A stretch of 64,000 nt of DNA, taken from NCBI RefSeq assembly GCF_901827185.1, contig NZ_LR594671.1:3100001-3164000 (forward strand), in the 5' to 3' direction. Shown here piece by piece: positions 16,584-26,146 of this stretch. The DNA comes from Variovorax sp. PBL-E5 (GTDB lineage: Bacteria > Pseudomonadota > Gammaproteobacteria > Burkholderiales > Burkholderiaceae_C). Both the position numbers and the translations under genes were made by a program. Each line of letters begins with the position of its first letter. Position 1 is the first letter of the stretch. Under the pieces are notes generated by a model. It saw only the letters and a program-made list of their open reading frames with translations. It did no database searches and was not told the origin of the DNA.

Positions 16584-18298
16584 GGCTTGACCACCACCAG
16601 CCGCCTCAGATCCTGGAACACGACGCGCATGGGCAGGCCGCGCTCGTGCAGTTCGACCCACGTCAGCGGGCTCATGTAGGCCGCCGCGCGAGGCAGGGTT
16701 CGCCATCGGGCCATGAAGTCGTCGAGCGTGGCGATCGTGCGGCCGGGCTCGCGCTGCTCGCCGAGGGCGAACTCGTCCACGTAGTCGACCAGCACCACGT
16801 TGCGCTGGAGATAGAAAGGCAAGGTCTGGTCATAGGTCCGAACGGCGAAGACAGGGGTGTCGGCATCGAGCAGCGGCCGCACCACGGCGGCCAGCGCCGC
16901 AGCGCTCTTGAGCTGGCCGAAGCCATTGTGGGCCTGCAGCACCACCGTGGTAGCGGCGAAATGCCCCAGCGCCAGGCTGAGCACCGCGGCCGTGATGCGG
17001 CCATTGCCGAGGAACCGCCATGCGACCGCGGCGCCGACGAGGAACAGCGCGCCGCCCACGCGCGCCGCCGAGGCCAGCGGCGCCAGCACTTCGGCCGGCG
17101 TCGCGGGGGATGCGAAACGCGCGCTCTGCGTGGACGCCACGAGCACGATGACCCAGGCCAGCGCCGGCACCAGCAGATGCCAGCGCAGCACGGCCGCAGG
17201 CACGTCGCGCAGCCGGAACGCCAGCAGCAGCGCCAGCGCCGGGAACATCGGCAGGATGTACGAGGGCAGCTTGGAGCCCGACGCGCTGAAGAACACGAGC
17301 ACGAACACCGACCACACGATCAGCACATGGCGCGGTGTGACCCGGCGCGCGCTGCGATCGGCCGCGGACCGGCCGTCCTGCAGCAGCCACGGCAACGCAC
17401 CGGTCCAAGGCAGCATGCCGGCGAGAAGCAACGGCAGGTAGTACCACCACGCGCCTTCGCGCTGATGCTCCTCGGTCAGGTAGCGCGTGAAATGCTCGTG
17501 GATGAAGAAGAACTGCGCGAAGCCCGGATTGCGCAGCGAGACCAGCACGAACCAGGGCGCCGTCAGCACGAAGAAGATCAGCAGGCCCGACAGCCAGTGC
17601 ATGCCGCGCCAGAGGCTCAAGTCGCGCCGCCACAGGCTGACGAAAACCAGCACCGCGCCGGGAATCACGATACCGACCAGGCCCTTGCTCAGCACCGCAC
17701 CGGCCATCGCGGCCCACGCGAGCCAGATCCATCGGCGGCGCGTGCGCGCATCCGCACCTGCGTGGTCGGCCAGCAGCACGGCGCACAGCGCCAGCGTGAG
17801 GAACAGCGTGAGGCCGGCGTCGAGCGTGAGGTAATGGCTGTTGACGACGATCCAGGTGGTCGATGCGGCGATGGCCAGCGCGCGGATGCCGGCCTCGCGG
17901 CCCCACAGGCGGCCGGCGGTGAAGCCGACCGCGAGCACCGTGAGGAAGCCTGCAATCCCCGGCCAGAGGCGCGCGGCGAATTCGTTGACGCCGAAGGTGA
18001 GGAAACTCAACGCGCCGATCCAGTACTGCAGCGCGGGCTTCTCGAAATACAGCAGTCCGTTGAGCCGCGGCGTGACCCAGTCGCCGCCGCGCGCCATCTC
18101 GAGCGCCAGGGAGGCATAGCGGCCCTCGTCCGGATGGACCAGCGAGCGGGTGCCGAGGCTGGCGAACCAGACCAGCGCCAGGAGCCCCAGCCAGACAAGG
18201 AGCCAGCGCGATGCGGTCGCGGTGTTGCGCGCCGCCGGTGCCGCAGGCCTCCCGGCCGAGGCGCGGGTCGAGGTCGCGGTGATCGGATCTTCAGTCAT
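16580..18298 (-). CDS. arnT: lipid A Ara4N transferase ArnT (GT83)
   Basis: 572 aa integral membrane GT-C glycosyltransferase that moves 4-amino-4-deoxy-L-arabinose from undecaprenyl phosphate onto lipid A phosphates, lowering negative charge and polymyxin binding. After the first helix, SLVHPDEGRYASLALEM contains the catalytic Asp loop, and LNGLLYFEKPALQYW the Glu/Lys loop of ArnT. More than ten hydrophobic helices follow, with a soluble C-terminal domain from about residue 440. It is the first gene of the arn operon, unlike the enterobacterial order where arnT comes later. The 200-bp upstream gap holds a PmrA-box-like site. Confidence 0.94.
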   Translation of the reverse strand: MTEDPITATSTRASAGRPAAPAARNTATASRWLLVWLGLLALVWFASLGTRSLVHPDEGRYASLALEMARGGDWVTPRLNGLLYFEKPALQYWIGALSFLTFGVNEFAARLWPGIAGFLTVLAVGFTAGRLWGREAGIRALAIAASTTWIVVNSHYLTLDAGLTLFLTLALCAVLLADHAGADARTRRRWIWLAWAAMAGAVLSKGLVGIVIPGAVLVFVSLWRRDLSLWRGMHWLSGLLIFFVLTAPWFVLVSLRNPGFAQFFFIHEHFTRYLTEEHQREGAWWYYLPLLLAGMLPWTGALPWLLQDGRSAADRSARRVTPRHVLIVWSVFVLVFFSASGSKLPSYILPMFPALALLLAFRLRDVPAAVLRWHLLVPALAWVIVLVASTQSARFASPATPAEVLAPLASAARVGGALFLVGAAVAWRFLGNGRITAAVLSLALGHFAATTVVLQAHNGFGQLKSAAALAAVVRPLLDADTPVFAVRTYDQTLPFYLQRNVVLVDYVDEFALGEQREPGRTIATLDDFMARWRTLPRAAAYMSPLTWVELHERGLPMRVVFQDLRRLVVVKP

Positions 18299-18447
18299 GA
18301 ATTGTTTGCGGGCGCGCTCGCTGGTCGCGCCGTGGCTTGGAACGGAGGCCGATCCTTCTGAATCAAGGCGCCGAGCATATATCGTCGGGACGACGACATC
18401 CCCTCCCAGGCCACCCCGTCGAAAACCGTCGATGCTCGCAGAGCTTG

Positions 18448-18464
18448 CTTAACAAGGACTTAAG
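18448..18464. promoter_or_regulatory. PmrA-box-like direct repeat upstream of the arn operon
   Basis: CTTAAC AAGGA CTTAAG: two hexamers with a 5-bp spacer, against the enterobacterial PmrA/BasR box (C/T)TTAA(G/T)-N5-(C/T)TTAA(G/T). Eleven of twelve specified positions match, in either orientation. It lies about 150 bp before the arnT ATG and after the stop of the NUDIX gene, so arnT is the only gene it could serve. An obvious -10 element at the usual distance is not visible. Confidence 0.5.
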
Positions 18465-18498
18465 GGAGCCTGACTTGCACGGTCAGCAAGCCACGCGC

Positions 18499-19370
18499 TC
18501 AGGCGAAGAACGCATCGAAGCCGCCTTGCGGTTCGTAGCGCTTGCCGCGCACCAGCAGCCGCAACGGGCCGGGCATGGCGCGCTGACAGACCGGATGTTC
18601 CTGGTCGCCGGGATAGCACATCGCGAGCGTGTCGCCTTCGCCCAGAACACGCGGCGCCACCAGCGCGGGCAGGCGTGACCTTGCATCGGCGAGCACGGCA
18701 TCGACCGCGTCGTGGCGCGCGAGATGCGCGAGCGTCATGATCTGCGGCGGCGCCAGCGCCATCCCGCCGTCCCAGTAGGTCTCGAGCGCGGCGCGCGGAC
18801 GCAGCCATGCCGCTTCGGTGGTTTCGTGCCCATCGTGGCGCACGATGCCCTGCGCGGGCGTCCTGGCGACGAAGAAGCGGGTGTCGAAGCGCTGCTTGTT
18901 GACGGAACGCACCGGCGTGATCCAGCGCGACCACGGCGCCAAAGCATCGACCTGCAGGCGCAGGCCCAGTTCGGCCACCAGGGCATTGAACGCGACGCCG
19001 CTTCCGAGACGCGCACGGGCCTCGGTGCAAGCTTCGGGCGACAGCCCCTGGGCCAGCAGCAGGCCCGCTTCCTCGAAGGCCTCGCGCAGCGCGGCGACAT
19101 AGAAGCCGGCCGCGGTGGCGACATCGATCTCCGGTTCGCCGAGCCGCGCATGCAGCGTCTGCACGCTGGCGTCGAGATGCCGCGCGGCATCGAGCCGCAC
19201 GTCGTCGCCATCGACCTTGCCGCCGGGAAACACGAAGGTGTCACCCAGCACCGCCGACTGGCCGTGGCGCTTGAGCATCAGCACTTCCAGGCCCTGTGAC
19301 GCATCGCGCAGCAGGATCAGCGTGGACGAAGGCCGCAGGCTCGGGGCCGGGGCTGCGGACGGGACGGCGC

Positions 19371-19374
<4 letters not shown>
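18499..19374 (-). CDS. NUDIX hydrolase (NUDT19-like)
   Basis: 291 aa if it starts at TTG 19374, which overlaps the stop of the aldo/keto reductase gene (TTGA). No ATG or GTG start is available near the beginning of the homologous region, and GGCGGG six bases upstream is a plausible Shine-Dalgarno. TLILLRDA begins the fold. The Nudix box is spread by an insertion: FPGGKVD, then AALREAFEEAGLLLA carrying the R-E-x2-E-E catalytic core. Members hydrolyse nucleoside diphosphates linked to other groups, such as CoA derivatives; the substrate here is unknown. Confidence 0.82.
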
Positions 19375-20351
<977 letters not shown>

Positions 20352-20486
20352 GAGGGTCGGGACTTCGGTTGAAGCCTTGCATTCTGGCGCCGAAGTCTGT
20401 TTCGCGCTGAGCGGCCCGTGCGCGGCAACGTTCGAGCCGCACGCCGATCGGTCCGCCGAAGGCCACGGCGGCACAATGGGCGCTTC

Positions 20487-21023
20487 ATGCGCCGCCTTCT
20501 TCCCGTCGCGATCCTGCTCATGCTCGGCCTGCCGTGCAGCGCCGAGGTGATCCGCTGTGCCGATGCGGCCGGCAACGTGAGCTACACGGACGGCGCGTGT
20601 CCGGCGGGTGCACGGCAGGTGGGGCGCGTAGCGACGCCGCCGGCCGTCCGGACGCCTGACGAATCCGGACAGAGCCAAGCCGCTGGAAGCGTGGACAGCC
20701 CCTACGCGGATGCGCCGCGGCGGGAGCCGGCGCCGGTCGTCGCACCGCCAATGCCGCCACCACCGCAGCAAGCGCCCGCAGGCCCGGTCGTCATCGATTC
20801 ACGCGGCGACGACCCCGGGGCGGGCGACGACGATGGCTACCCCGGCGCCTACCGCCGGCCTCTGCCGCCGCGCGACATGCGGCCACGGCTGCGCGACTGC
20901 GACAGGACGGGTTGCCGGGACACCCAGGGCAACCACTACAACCGCGCCGGACAACTGGACCGCTACCAGGGTCCCGGCGGCAAGACCTGCCAGCCGGTGG
21001 GCACCACGGTGATCTGCCACTGA
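20487..21023 (+). CDS. secreted DUF4124-containing protein
   Basis: 178 aa. An N-terminal signal peptide (RRLLPVAILLMLGLPCSAEV) is followed directly by the DUF4124 core VIRCADAAGNVSYTDGACPAG, with paired Cys. A Pro-rich low-complexity linker (about residues 45-115) leads to a C-terminal Cys-containing tail (RDCDRTGCRDTQGNHY ... TCQPVGTTVICH). Periplasmic or outer-surface location is likely; function unknown. Transcribed alone, divergent from the aldo/keto reductase gene. Confidence 0.82.
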   Translation: MRRLLPVAILLMLGLPCSAEVIRCADAAGNVSYTDGACPAGARQVGRVATPPAVRTPDESGQSQAAGSVDSPYADAPRREPAPVVAPPMPPPPQQAPAGPVVIDSRGDDPGAGDDDGYPGAYRRPLPPRDMRPRLRDCDRTGCRDTQGNHYNRAGQLDRYQGPGGKTCQPVGTTVICH

Positions 21024-21044
21024 GGCGGCGCGTGGCGGCGCGCG

Positions 21045-21932
21045 CTACCCGCCCAGCGTGCGCCGCAGGAACCCGGCCATCGCCCGCTCCACGGTGGTCG
21101 CGCCATGCGCGTCATGGACCGCGACCGCATCGGCCTGGTAGAAATGCCCGGCGCCCGGGACGTCCAGAAGCTCGCAGTGCAGCCCGGCAGCGCGCAACTG
21201 GGCGACCAGGCCGGGCGTCGCCTCGGCGATGTAGTCGAGGTCGTTCTCGGCGCTCACCAGCAGCACCGCCGGCCCGCCATCGAATCCGCTCAGATGCCGC
21301 TGCAGGTCCGCGCGATCCATGAAGCCCGAGAGCGCCACGACGGCCGCCACCGGCACCTTCTCGCCGAACGCGACATTCAGCGCCGTGCGTGCGCCGGCGG
21401 AGAAGCCGCCGAGCGCGATCCGCGCCGGATCCACGTGCCATTCGGCCGCTCGGCTGCGAACGAAACGCACCGCCTCGGCCATGTCGTCGCTCGCCGCTTC
21501 GATGCCGCGCCACAGCATGTCGGGCGTGGCGGGCGGCAGATTCATGATGCGGCGCACGACGTCCGTGCGCGAGGTCGGGATGCGCTCGGGTGCCGACACC
21601 ACCGGGGTCGTGCCGGGCTCCGGATCTTCGGTCACCAGCCGGTAGTCGATGGCGCATGCCACGTAACCGCGCCGGGCGAAGCGAAGGCAGTAGTCGGCCA
21701 CGGAGGTGTTGCCGCCTTCGGCTTCGAACGCATCGTTCTCCTTGGAGCCGCGATGGAAGGCGCCGCCGAAGGCCATGATCAACGCAGGCCGCGGCGCGGT
21801 GTGCGCGTGCCGCGCCGGCAGATAGAGATCCAGCTTCAACGCACGCGGCACCGGTCCGCCGGGCCGGGCGCGGTGCACCAGGCCGTGTCCATAGACCACG
21901 TCGCGGACGACCTCGACGGACGCATTCGTCAT
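21045..21932 (-). CDS. alpha/beta hydrolase (carboxylesterase-like)
   Basis: 295 aa from the ATG at 21932; a GTG 36 bases upstream with GAGG before it is an alternative start. ALIMAFGGAFHRGSKEND resembles the oxyanion-hole strand, IALGGFSAGARTALN has the G-x-S-x-G nucleophile, LLVSAENDLDYI the acid residue and VPGAGHFYQ the His. It lies 50 bp downstream of a tctC gene on the same strand, so the pair may handle uptake and hydrolysis of the same ester or carboxylate. No signal peptide is evident. Confidence 0.85.
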   Translation of the reverse strand: MTNASVEVVRDVVYGHGLVHRARPGGPVPRALKLDLYLPARHAHTAPRPALIMAFGGAFHRGSKENDAFEAEGGNTSVADYCLRFARRGYVACAIDYRLVTEDPEPGTTPVVSAPERIPTSRTDVVRRIMNLPPATPDMLWRGIEAASDDMAEAVRFVRSRAAEWHVDPARIALGGFSAGARTALNVAFGEKVPVAAVVALSGFMDRADLQRHLSGFDGGPAVLLVSAENDLDYIAEATPGLVAQLRAAGLHCELLDVPGAGHFYQADAVAVHDAHGATTVERAMAGFLRRTLGG

Positions 21933-21982
21933 GGCCGCCGCATCGAGCGATGCAGGAGAACCGTTCACGGACGGCCTCGCGC

Positions 21983-22951
21983 TCACTCGACCGAGGCGCC
22001 GGACGCGCGCGCCACCTCGCCCCAGACCTGCACGTTGTCCTTGAAGGCCGCAGCCCATTGCGCGGCCGTTGGCGCCGGGTCGACCGACAGCGAACCGCTC
22101 GCCAATAACAGGCTGCGCATGTCGGGCCGGGCCATGACCTTGTTGACGGCGCCGTTGAGCCGCGCGGTGATCGCCGGATCCATGCCCGCGGGTCCGAACA
22201 TCGCATACCAGCCGACGGTATCGAACGGGATTCCCGCCTGCGTCAGCGTCGGCACGTCCGGCAGGACCGGCGTGCGTTGCGGGCCGGTGATGGCGAGCGC
22301 GCGGAGCCGGCCGGACTTGATCAGCGGCGTCATCGACACCACGTCGAGGATGCCCACGGCGACCTGCCCGGACAGCAGGTCCGGCAGCGCGGCCTGGCTG
22401 CCCTTGTACGGCACGTGCGTCATGCCGATGCCTGCGAGCGCCTTCATGCGCTCGCCCACCAGGTGCGGCGGGGAGCCGTTGCCGAAGCTCGCATAGCTGA
22501 TCGCATTGCCGTCCTTCTTCGCGGCAGCGACCAGGTCGGCGATGCTCTTGAGCGGCGAATCCGCACGGGTCACGACGAGCAGCGGCACCGAGGCCACCTC
22601 GGCGACCGGCGTGAAGTCCTTGACCGGATCGAAGCCGAGCGACTTGAACAGCGCCGGTGCGATCGCGAACGGCGCGGCGGTCAGCATCAGCGTATAGCCG
22701 TCCGGCGCCGAGCGCGCGACGCTCTCCGCGCCGATGTTGCCGCTCGCGCCGGACTTGTTGTCGACGATGAAGACCTGCCCCAGTTCCTCGTGCAGATGCT
22801 GCGCCATCTTGCGCGCAACGATGTCGGTGCCGCCGCCGGCCGGAAAGGGCACCACCAGCCGAACCGGCCGGCTCGGGTAGGTCTGCGCGTGGCCGGCGCA
22901 CACGGCCAGCGCGAGCGCCAGGGCCGGAAGGATCCGTTTCGCAAGATTCAT
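21983..22951 (-). CDS. tripartite tricarboxylate transporter substrate-binding protein (Bug/TctC family)
   Basis: 322 aa periplasmic binding protein. The signal peptide LPALALALAVCAGHAQ is followed by TYPSRPVRLVVPFPAGGGTDIVAR, the family's N-terminal ligand loop. ISYASFGNGSPPHLVGERMK and HVPYKGSQAALPDLLSGQV are the second set of binding loops. No tctA or tctB membrane genes are nearby, as is common for the expanded Bug family in Burkholderiales. Divergent from a LysR gene, which probably controls it. Confidence 0.92.
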   Translation of the reverse strand: MNLAKRILPALALALAVCAGHAQTYPSRPVRLVVPFPAGGGTDIVARKMAQHLHEELGQVFIVDNKSGASGNIGAESVARSAPDGYTLMLTAAPFAIAPALFKSLGFDPVKDFTPVAEVASVPLLVVTRADSPLKSIADLVAAAKKDGNAISYASFGNGSPPHLVGERMKALAGIGMTHVPYKGSQAALPDLLSGQVAVGILDVVSMTPLIKSGRLRALAITGPQRTPVLPDVPTLTQAGIPFDTVGWYAMFGPAGMDPAITARLNGAVNKVMARPDMRSLLLASGSLSVDPAPTAAQWAAAFKDNVQVWGEVARASGASVE

Positions 22952-23010
22952 GGCTGCAGGCTCCGCAAGGTGAGTGGTTCGAACGGGCGGATCATGGCCG
23001 GCTTCGACAT

Positions 23011-23028
23011 AATGATCTACCGGTCATT
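23011..23028. promoter_or_regulatory. candidate regulatory inverted repeat between tctC and lysR
   Basis: AATGA-N8-TCATT lies in the 102-bp divergent intergenic space, 26 bp before the lysR ATG. LysR proteins usually bind imperfect dyads around T-N11-A in such spaces. The exact T-N11-A is not met, so this is a weak candidate. Confidence 0.3.
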
Positions 23029-23053
23029 TCATCTGGATCCATGGCTATTGCTT

Positions 23054-23995
23054 ATGCCTGAACCAAGCCTTCGATTGGCATTGAACCTGCAGCGGCTGCG
23101 CCTGCGGCATCTCGAGATCCTGCTGGCCGTCGACCGGCACGGCAGTCTCACGGGCACGGCCGACGCCCTCGGCGTCAGCCAGCCCGCGGTGTCGCAATGG
23201 CTGGCGGAGATCGAGGCCGCGCTGGGCGTGCCGCTTTTCGTGCGGGGGCGGCAGATCCAGCCGAGCCCGCATCTTCCGGTGGCGTTGCGCCATGCCCGGC
23301 GCATGGTTGCGGACTCGCAGCAATTGCAGCGCGAACTGGCATCGGTGTCGGCCGGAATGCAGGGGATCGTGCGGATCGGCGCCATGCCGGTCGCCACCGC
23401 CGGCCTGCTGCCGCACGCTCTGCGCGAGGTCAAGGCACAGTCCGAACCCTTGCAGATCGAGGTGGTGGAGGACATCGCCGCCGGACTGTGGGCGCGCTTC
23501 GAGCGGCACGAGCTCGACGTGATCGTCGGACGTCTCGACGAGCGCGCGTTCGGCCCGCAGGTGCGCTGCGAACCGCTCTTCAAGGATCCGCACTGCGTGG
23601 TCGTGGGACGTACGCATCCGCTGCTGCGCGTCGCCAGGGTCTCGTGGACCCGGGCGGCGCGCCATCCGTGGATCCTGCCGCCGCAGGACACCGCCCTGCG
23701 CCGCGCCATCGATGCGACCTTCCTCGACCACGGGCTCGCGCCGCCGTTGCCCTGGCTCGTGTCCACCTCCGGCATGCTCAACCAGCAGCTCATGCGCGAG
23801 ACCGACTGCATCGGCGTGATGTCCGGCGCCGCGGCCCATCACCCGGCAAGCCTGAAGACGCTGTCGATCCTGCCGCTGCGCCTCAAGTCCGACGTCGGGC
23901 CGGTGGGCATGGTCTGGGATCTGAAGGAGCCGAGCCCGGCGCTCGACCGGGTCTTGCAGGCTTTGCGCGATTCGGCGAAGAAAGTAACAAATTAG
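23054..23995 (+). CDS. LysR-family transcriptional regulator
   Basis: 313 aa from the ATG at 23054; in-frame ATGs lie further upstream but add no domain. The N-terminal helix-turn-helix is clear (LEILLAVDRHGSLTGTADALGVSQPAVSQWLAEIE), followed by the substrate-binding domain from about residue 100 (GIVRIGAMPVATAGLLPHAL). Divergent transcription from tctC and the hydrolase gene indicates these as its targets, with the transported carboxylate as a likely inducer. Confidence 0.9.
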   Translation: MPEPSLRLALNLQRLRLRHLEILLAVDRHGSLTGTADALGVSQPAVSQWLAEIEAALGVPLFVRGRQIQPSPHLPVALRHARRMVADSQQLQRELASVSAGMQGIVRIGAMPVATAGLLPHALREVKAQSEPLQIEVVEDIAAGLWARFERHELDVIVGRLDERAFGPQVRCEPLFKDPHCVVVGRTHPLLRVARVSWTRAARHPWILPPQDTALRRAIDATFLDHGLAPPLPWLVSTSGMLNQQLMRETDCIGVMSGAAAHHPASLKTLSILPLRLKSDVGPVGMVWDLKEPSPALDRVLQALRDSAKKVTN

Positions 23996-24021
23996 TTCTA
24001 ATAAATAATCCAGACTCTCCA

Positions 24022-24085
24022 TCACCCTCCGGGGTGACGAGGCCCTCAATCGTCAAGGATTTAACAAGACCCGGACTTTTCCGGG
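24022..24085. other. two perfect short hairpins after lysR
   Basis: TCACCC-TCCG-GGGTGA (24022-24037) and CCCGGA-CTTT-TCCGGG (24070-24085) are both 6-bp stems with 4-base loops, 27 and 75 bases after the lysR stop. Neither is followed by a T run on either strand, so a classical intrinsic terminator is not supported. They may be transcript-end or leader structures for the next gene. Confidence 0.3.
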
Positions 24086-24159
24086 CGCGCAGCCCTACAG
24101 ATTTCCGACACCTGACCGACACTCGGACTTCTCCCATGAATGGGGTACACAGGTTAACC

Positions 24160-24615
24160 ATGGAAATCCCGGATCTGAACACGGTGGTGAAAGCCCGCAG
24201 GGCGATCGAAGAGGTAATCGCGGGGCGGCGCCTCGGCACTGCCGCCGTGCCCTATTTCGCACCGACCGACCTCGGCGGCCTGCCTGCATCCATCCAGGAA
24301 GCCGAACTGCGGATCAAGGAAGACAACGACCACGGCAATCGGGTACGTGCCGCCATCCACATGAGCCTCACTGCGGCAGCGGCCGCGCTGAAGGTGAGCG
24401 AGGATCTGATGGAGGGCTTCGCGGAACTGCCCTCGTCCGAGCGCCAGCTCGAGCTGGCGCGCTGCTCGACCAACGCGCGTGCCGCCAGCGATGCCGCTGG
24501 CCATGCCGCCGCGGTGCTGGCCGGCGAGGAATCGCCCAAGTCGGACTCGATGATGGAGATCAAGCGCCTGGGCTCGGCCATCTTCCAGCGCTTCGGCAAC
24601 CTGCCCAAACCCTAG
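24160..24615 (+). CDS. hypothetical protein
   Basis: 151 aa from ATG 24160, which has AGG seven bases upstream; an in-frame ATG at 24136 would add eight residues but has no ribosome-binding site. I do not recognise a domain. The protein is mostly charged and helical, with Ala-rich stretches (MSLTAAAAALKVSEDLMEGF, ARAASDAAGHAAAVLAG). No signal peptide or membrane segment is visible. It is transcribed alone between lysR and the SDR gene. Composition matches the surrounding genome. Confidence 0.6.
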   Translation: MEIPDLNTVVKARRAIEEVIAGRRLGTAAVPYFAPTDLGGLPASIQEAELRIKEDNDHGNRVRAAIHMSLTAAAAALKVSEDLMEGFAELPSSERQLELARCSTNARAASDAAGHAAAVLAGEESPKSDSMMEIKRLGSAIFQRFGNLPKP

Positions 24616-24664
24616 ATGGTCTTCATGCCACACTGAGTTCGAGAATTCCCTTCACGAAGAACCC

Positions 24665-25453
24665 ATGAATCTCGAACTCACCGGCAAGCACGTGCTTGTC
24701 ACCGGCGGCAGCCGCGGCATCGGCCTCGCCTGCGCCCGGGCCTTCCTGCGCGAAGGCGCGCGCGTCAGCCTGGCCGGACGCACGCAGGCCCATCTCGACG
24801 CCGCCGCGGCGCAGCTGCGCGCCGAAGGCCATGCAGTCGGTGGCTACAGCGCGGACCTGTGCGACGCCGGTGCGGCGCTGGCAATGACCGACGCGGCACA
24901 GGCGGCGCTGGGGCCGATCGACATCCTGGTCAATTCGGCCGGCGCCGCGCGGCGCACGCCCTTCGACGAACTCCGGCCGCAGACATGGCAGGACGCCATG
25001 CAAGCCAAGTTCTTCACCTACATCAACGTCATCGATCCGGTGATCAAGGGCATGGGCCAGCGAGGCGCTGGCGCGATCGTGAACATCGTCGGCATGGGCG
25101 GCAAGGTCGCGGCCCCGACGCATCTCGCGGGTGGCGCTGCCAATGCCGCGCTGATGCTCGCCACGGCGGGACTCGCTGCCGCCTACGGCCCGCACGGCGT
25201 GCGCGTCAATGCCGTCAACCCTGCGCTGACGCTGACCGATCGCATGGCCGAGGGCCTCGCTGCCGAAGCCCGGCTGCAGCAGCGCAGCGCGGAGGACGTG
25301 CTGCGCGATGCCCAGGCCCGCATGCCGCTCGGACGGATCGCCAAGCCGGAAGACATCGCCGATGCGGTCGTCTTCCTCAGCTCGGCACGTGCCGGCTACA
25401 TCTCCGGCGCGATCATCTCGATGGACGGCGCGGCCGTGCCGCTGGTGGTGTGA
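24665..25453 (+). CDS. short-chain dehydrogenase/reductase relative lacking the catalytic triad
   Basis: 262 aa. The Rossmann features are intact: VLVTGGSRGIGLA (residues 11-22) for the dinucleotide, LAGRT, and the ILVNSAGAA Asn-Ala-Gly-type motif. The active site is not. Where classical SDRs have Ser and then Y-x3-K, this protein has NIVGMGGKV and LAGGAANAAL, putting Gly (G156) at the Tyr position and Asn (N160) at the Lys position. The C-terminal PLGRIAKPEDIADAVVFLSS and SGAIISMDG segments are standard. It probably binds NAD(P) but should not do the usual carbonyl/alcohol chemistry; a different reaction or a regulatory role is possible. Confidence 0.85.
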   Translation: MNLELTGKHVLVTGGSRGIGLACARAFLREGARVSLAGRTQAHLDAAAAQLRAEGHAVGGYSADLCDAGAALAMTDAAQAALGPIDILVNSAGAARRTPFDELRPQTWQDAMQAKFFTYINVIDPVIKGMGQRGAGAIVNIVGMGGKVAAPTHLAGGAANAALMLATAGLAAAYGPHGVRVNAVNPALTLTDRMAEGLAAEARLQQRSAEDVLRDAQARMPLGRIAKPEDIADAVVFLSSARAGYISGAIISMDGAAVPLVV

Positions 25454-25478
25454 GCGCCGCGCGGCGCTTCGGCACACG

Positions 25479-25850
25479 TCACTGCGTTTCCCAGGCCTCG
25501 CAGCGCACGGCCCCGACGTCGCCGGCGCGCAGGGCGCGCCAGAGCGCGAGCGCGTGCGAGAACGAGATGCGGCCCAGGCGCGCCGGCGGTGCGAGTTCCC
25601 TCGCGTAGTGCGCGTCGGCCCATTGGTCGAAGGTCACCGTGCCCCCGGGATACACCTCGAGCACCAGCGTGACGCCGGGCCGCTGCTCGTAGCGCAACCA
25701 TGTGCTGGGAAGCGCGGCCGGCTCGGCCGCATCGTCGGACGGCGCGGGCACCTGGAACACTTCGTCCAATGCGCGGCGGAGATCTTCGTCGATCGGATTG
25801 CGGATGGCCCGCCCCGCAGCCGTGGTGAGAACGAAAAGAGATCCGGACAT
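25479..25850 (-). CDS. hypothetical protein
   Basis: 123 aa; no domain recognised. It begins SGSLFVLTTAAGRAIRNPID and has a central segment LPSTWLRYEQRPGVTLVLEVYPGG that suggests beta structure, then a helix (FSHALALWRALRAG). There is no signal peptide or membrane helix. Convergent with the SDR gene, 25 bp between their stops. Base composition is that of the genome. The 296 bp upstream (25851-26146) holds only the inverted repeat at 26037 and the promoters. Confidence 0.6.
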   Translation of the reverse strand: MSGSLFVLTTAAGRAIRNPIDEDLRRALDEVFQVPAPSDDAAEPAALPSTWLRYEQRPGVTLVLEVYPGGTVTFDQWADAHYARELAPPARLGRISFSHALALWRALRAGDVGAVRCEAWETQ

Positions 25851-26036
25851 GCACCGGTTTTACGGCGACACAGCCCGCAAGCAAAGGCAGTTGTTTGCGG
25901 GATCGACAACCAATGTGCATGAGAGCCGAATCCGCTGCGGCGATGCGTGAAATATGCCGCCGTTTGCCCAGGTCGGACGGGTTTTCCGATTACCATCAAA
26001 TCCAGCGTGTGAGCATTCGATCGACGATGCAAAGCC

Positions 26037-26054
26037 CATACGACACCTCGTATG
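26037..26054. promoter_or_regulatory. perfect inverted repeat upstream of the FHA gene
   Basis: CATACGA-CACC-TCGTATG, 7-bp arms with a 4-base loop, 92 bp before the FHA gene start. It could be an operator or an RNA hairpin. No second copy was noticed in the window. Confidence 0.35.
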
Positions 26055-26146
26055 ACGGGTCGCCAATGCAACCCTACATTACCGCCACCCAACAAGGCGT
26101 CGGCGTACGAGGCGCACGATGACCGAAACCGAGGGGGATAGAGTGC

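Noticed and set aside
24022..24085. Intrinsic terminator after lysR
   Set aside because: The hairpins are perfect but short and no T run follows on either strand.
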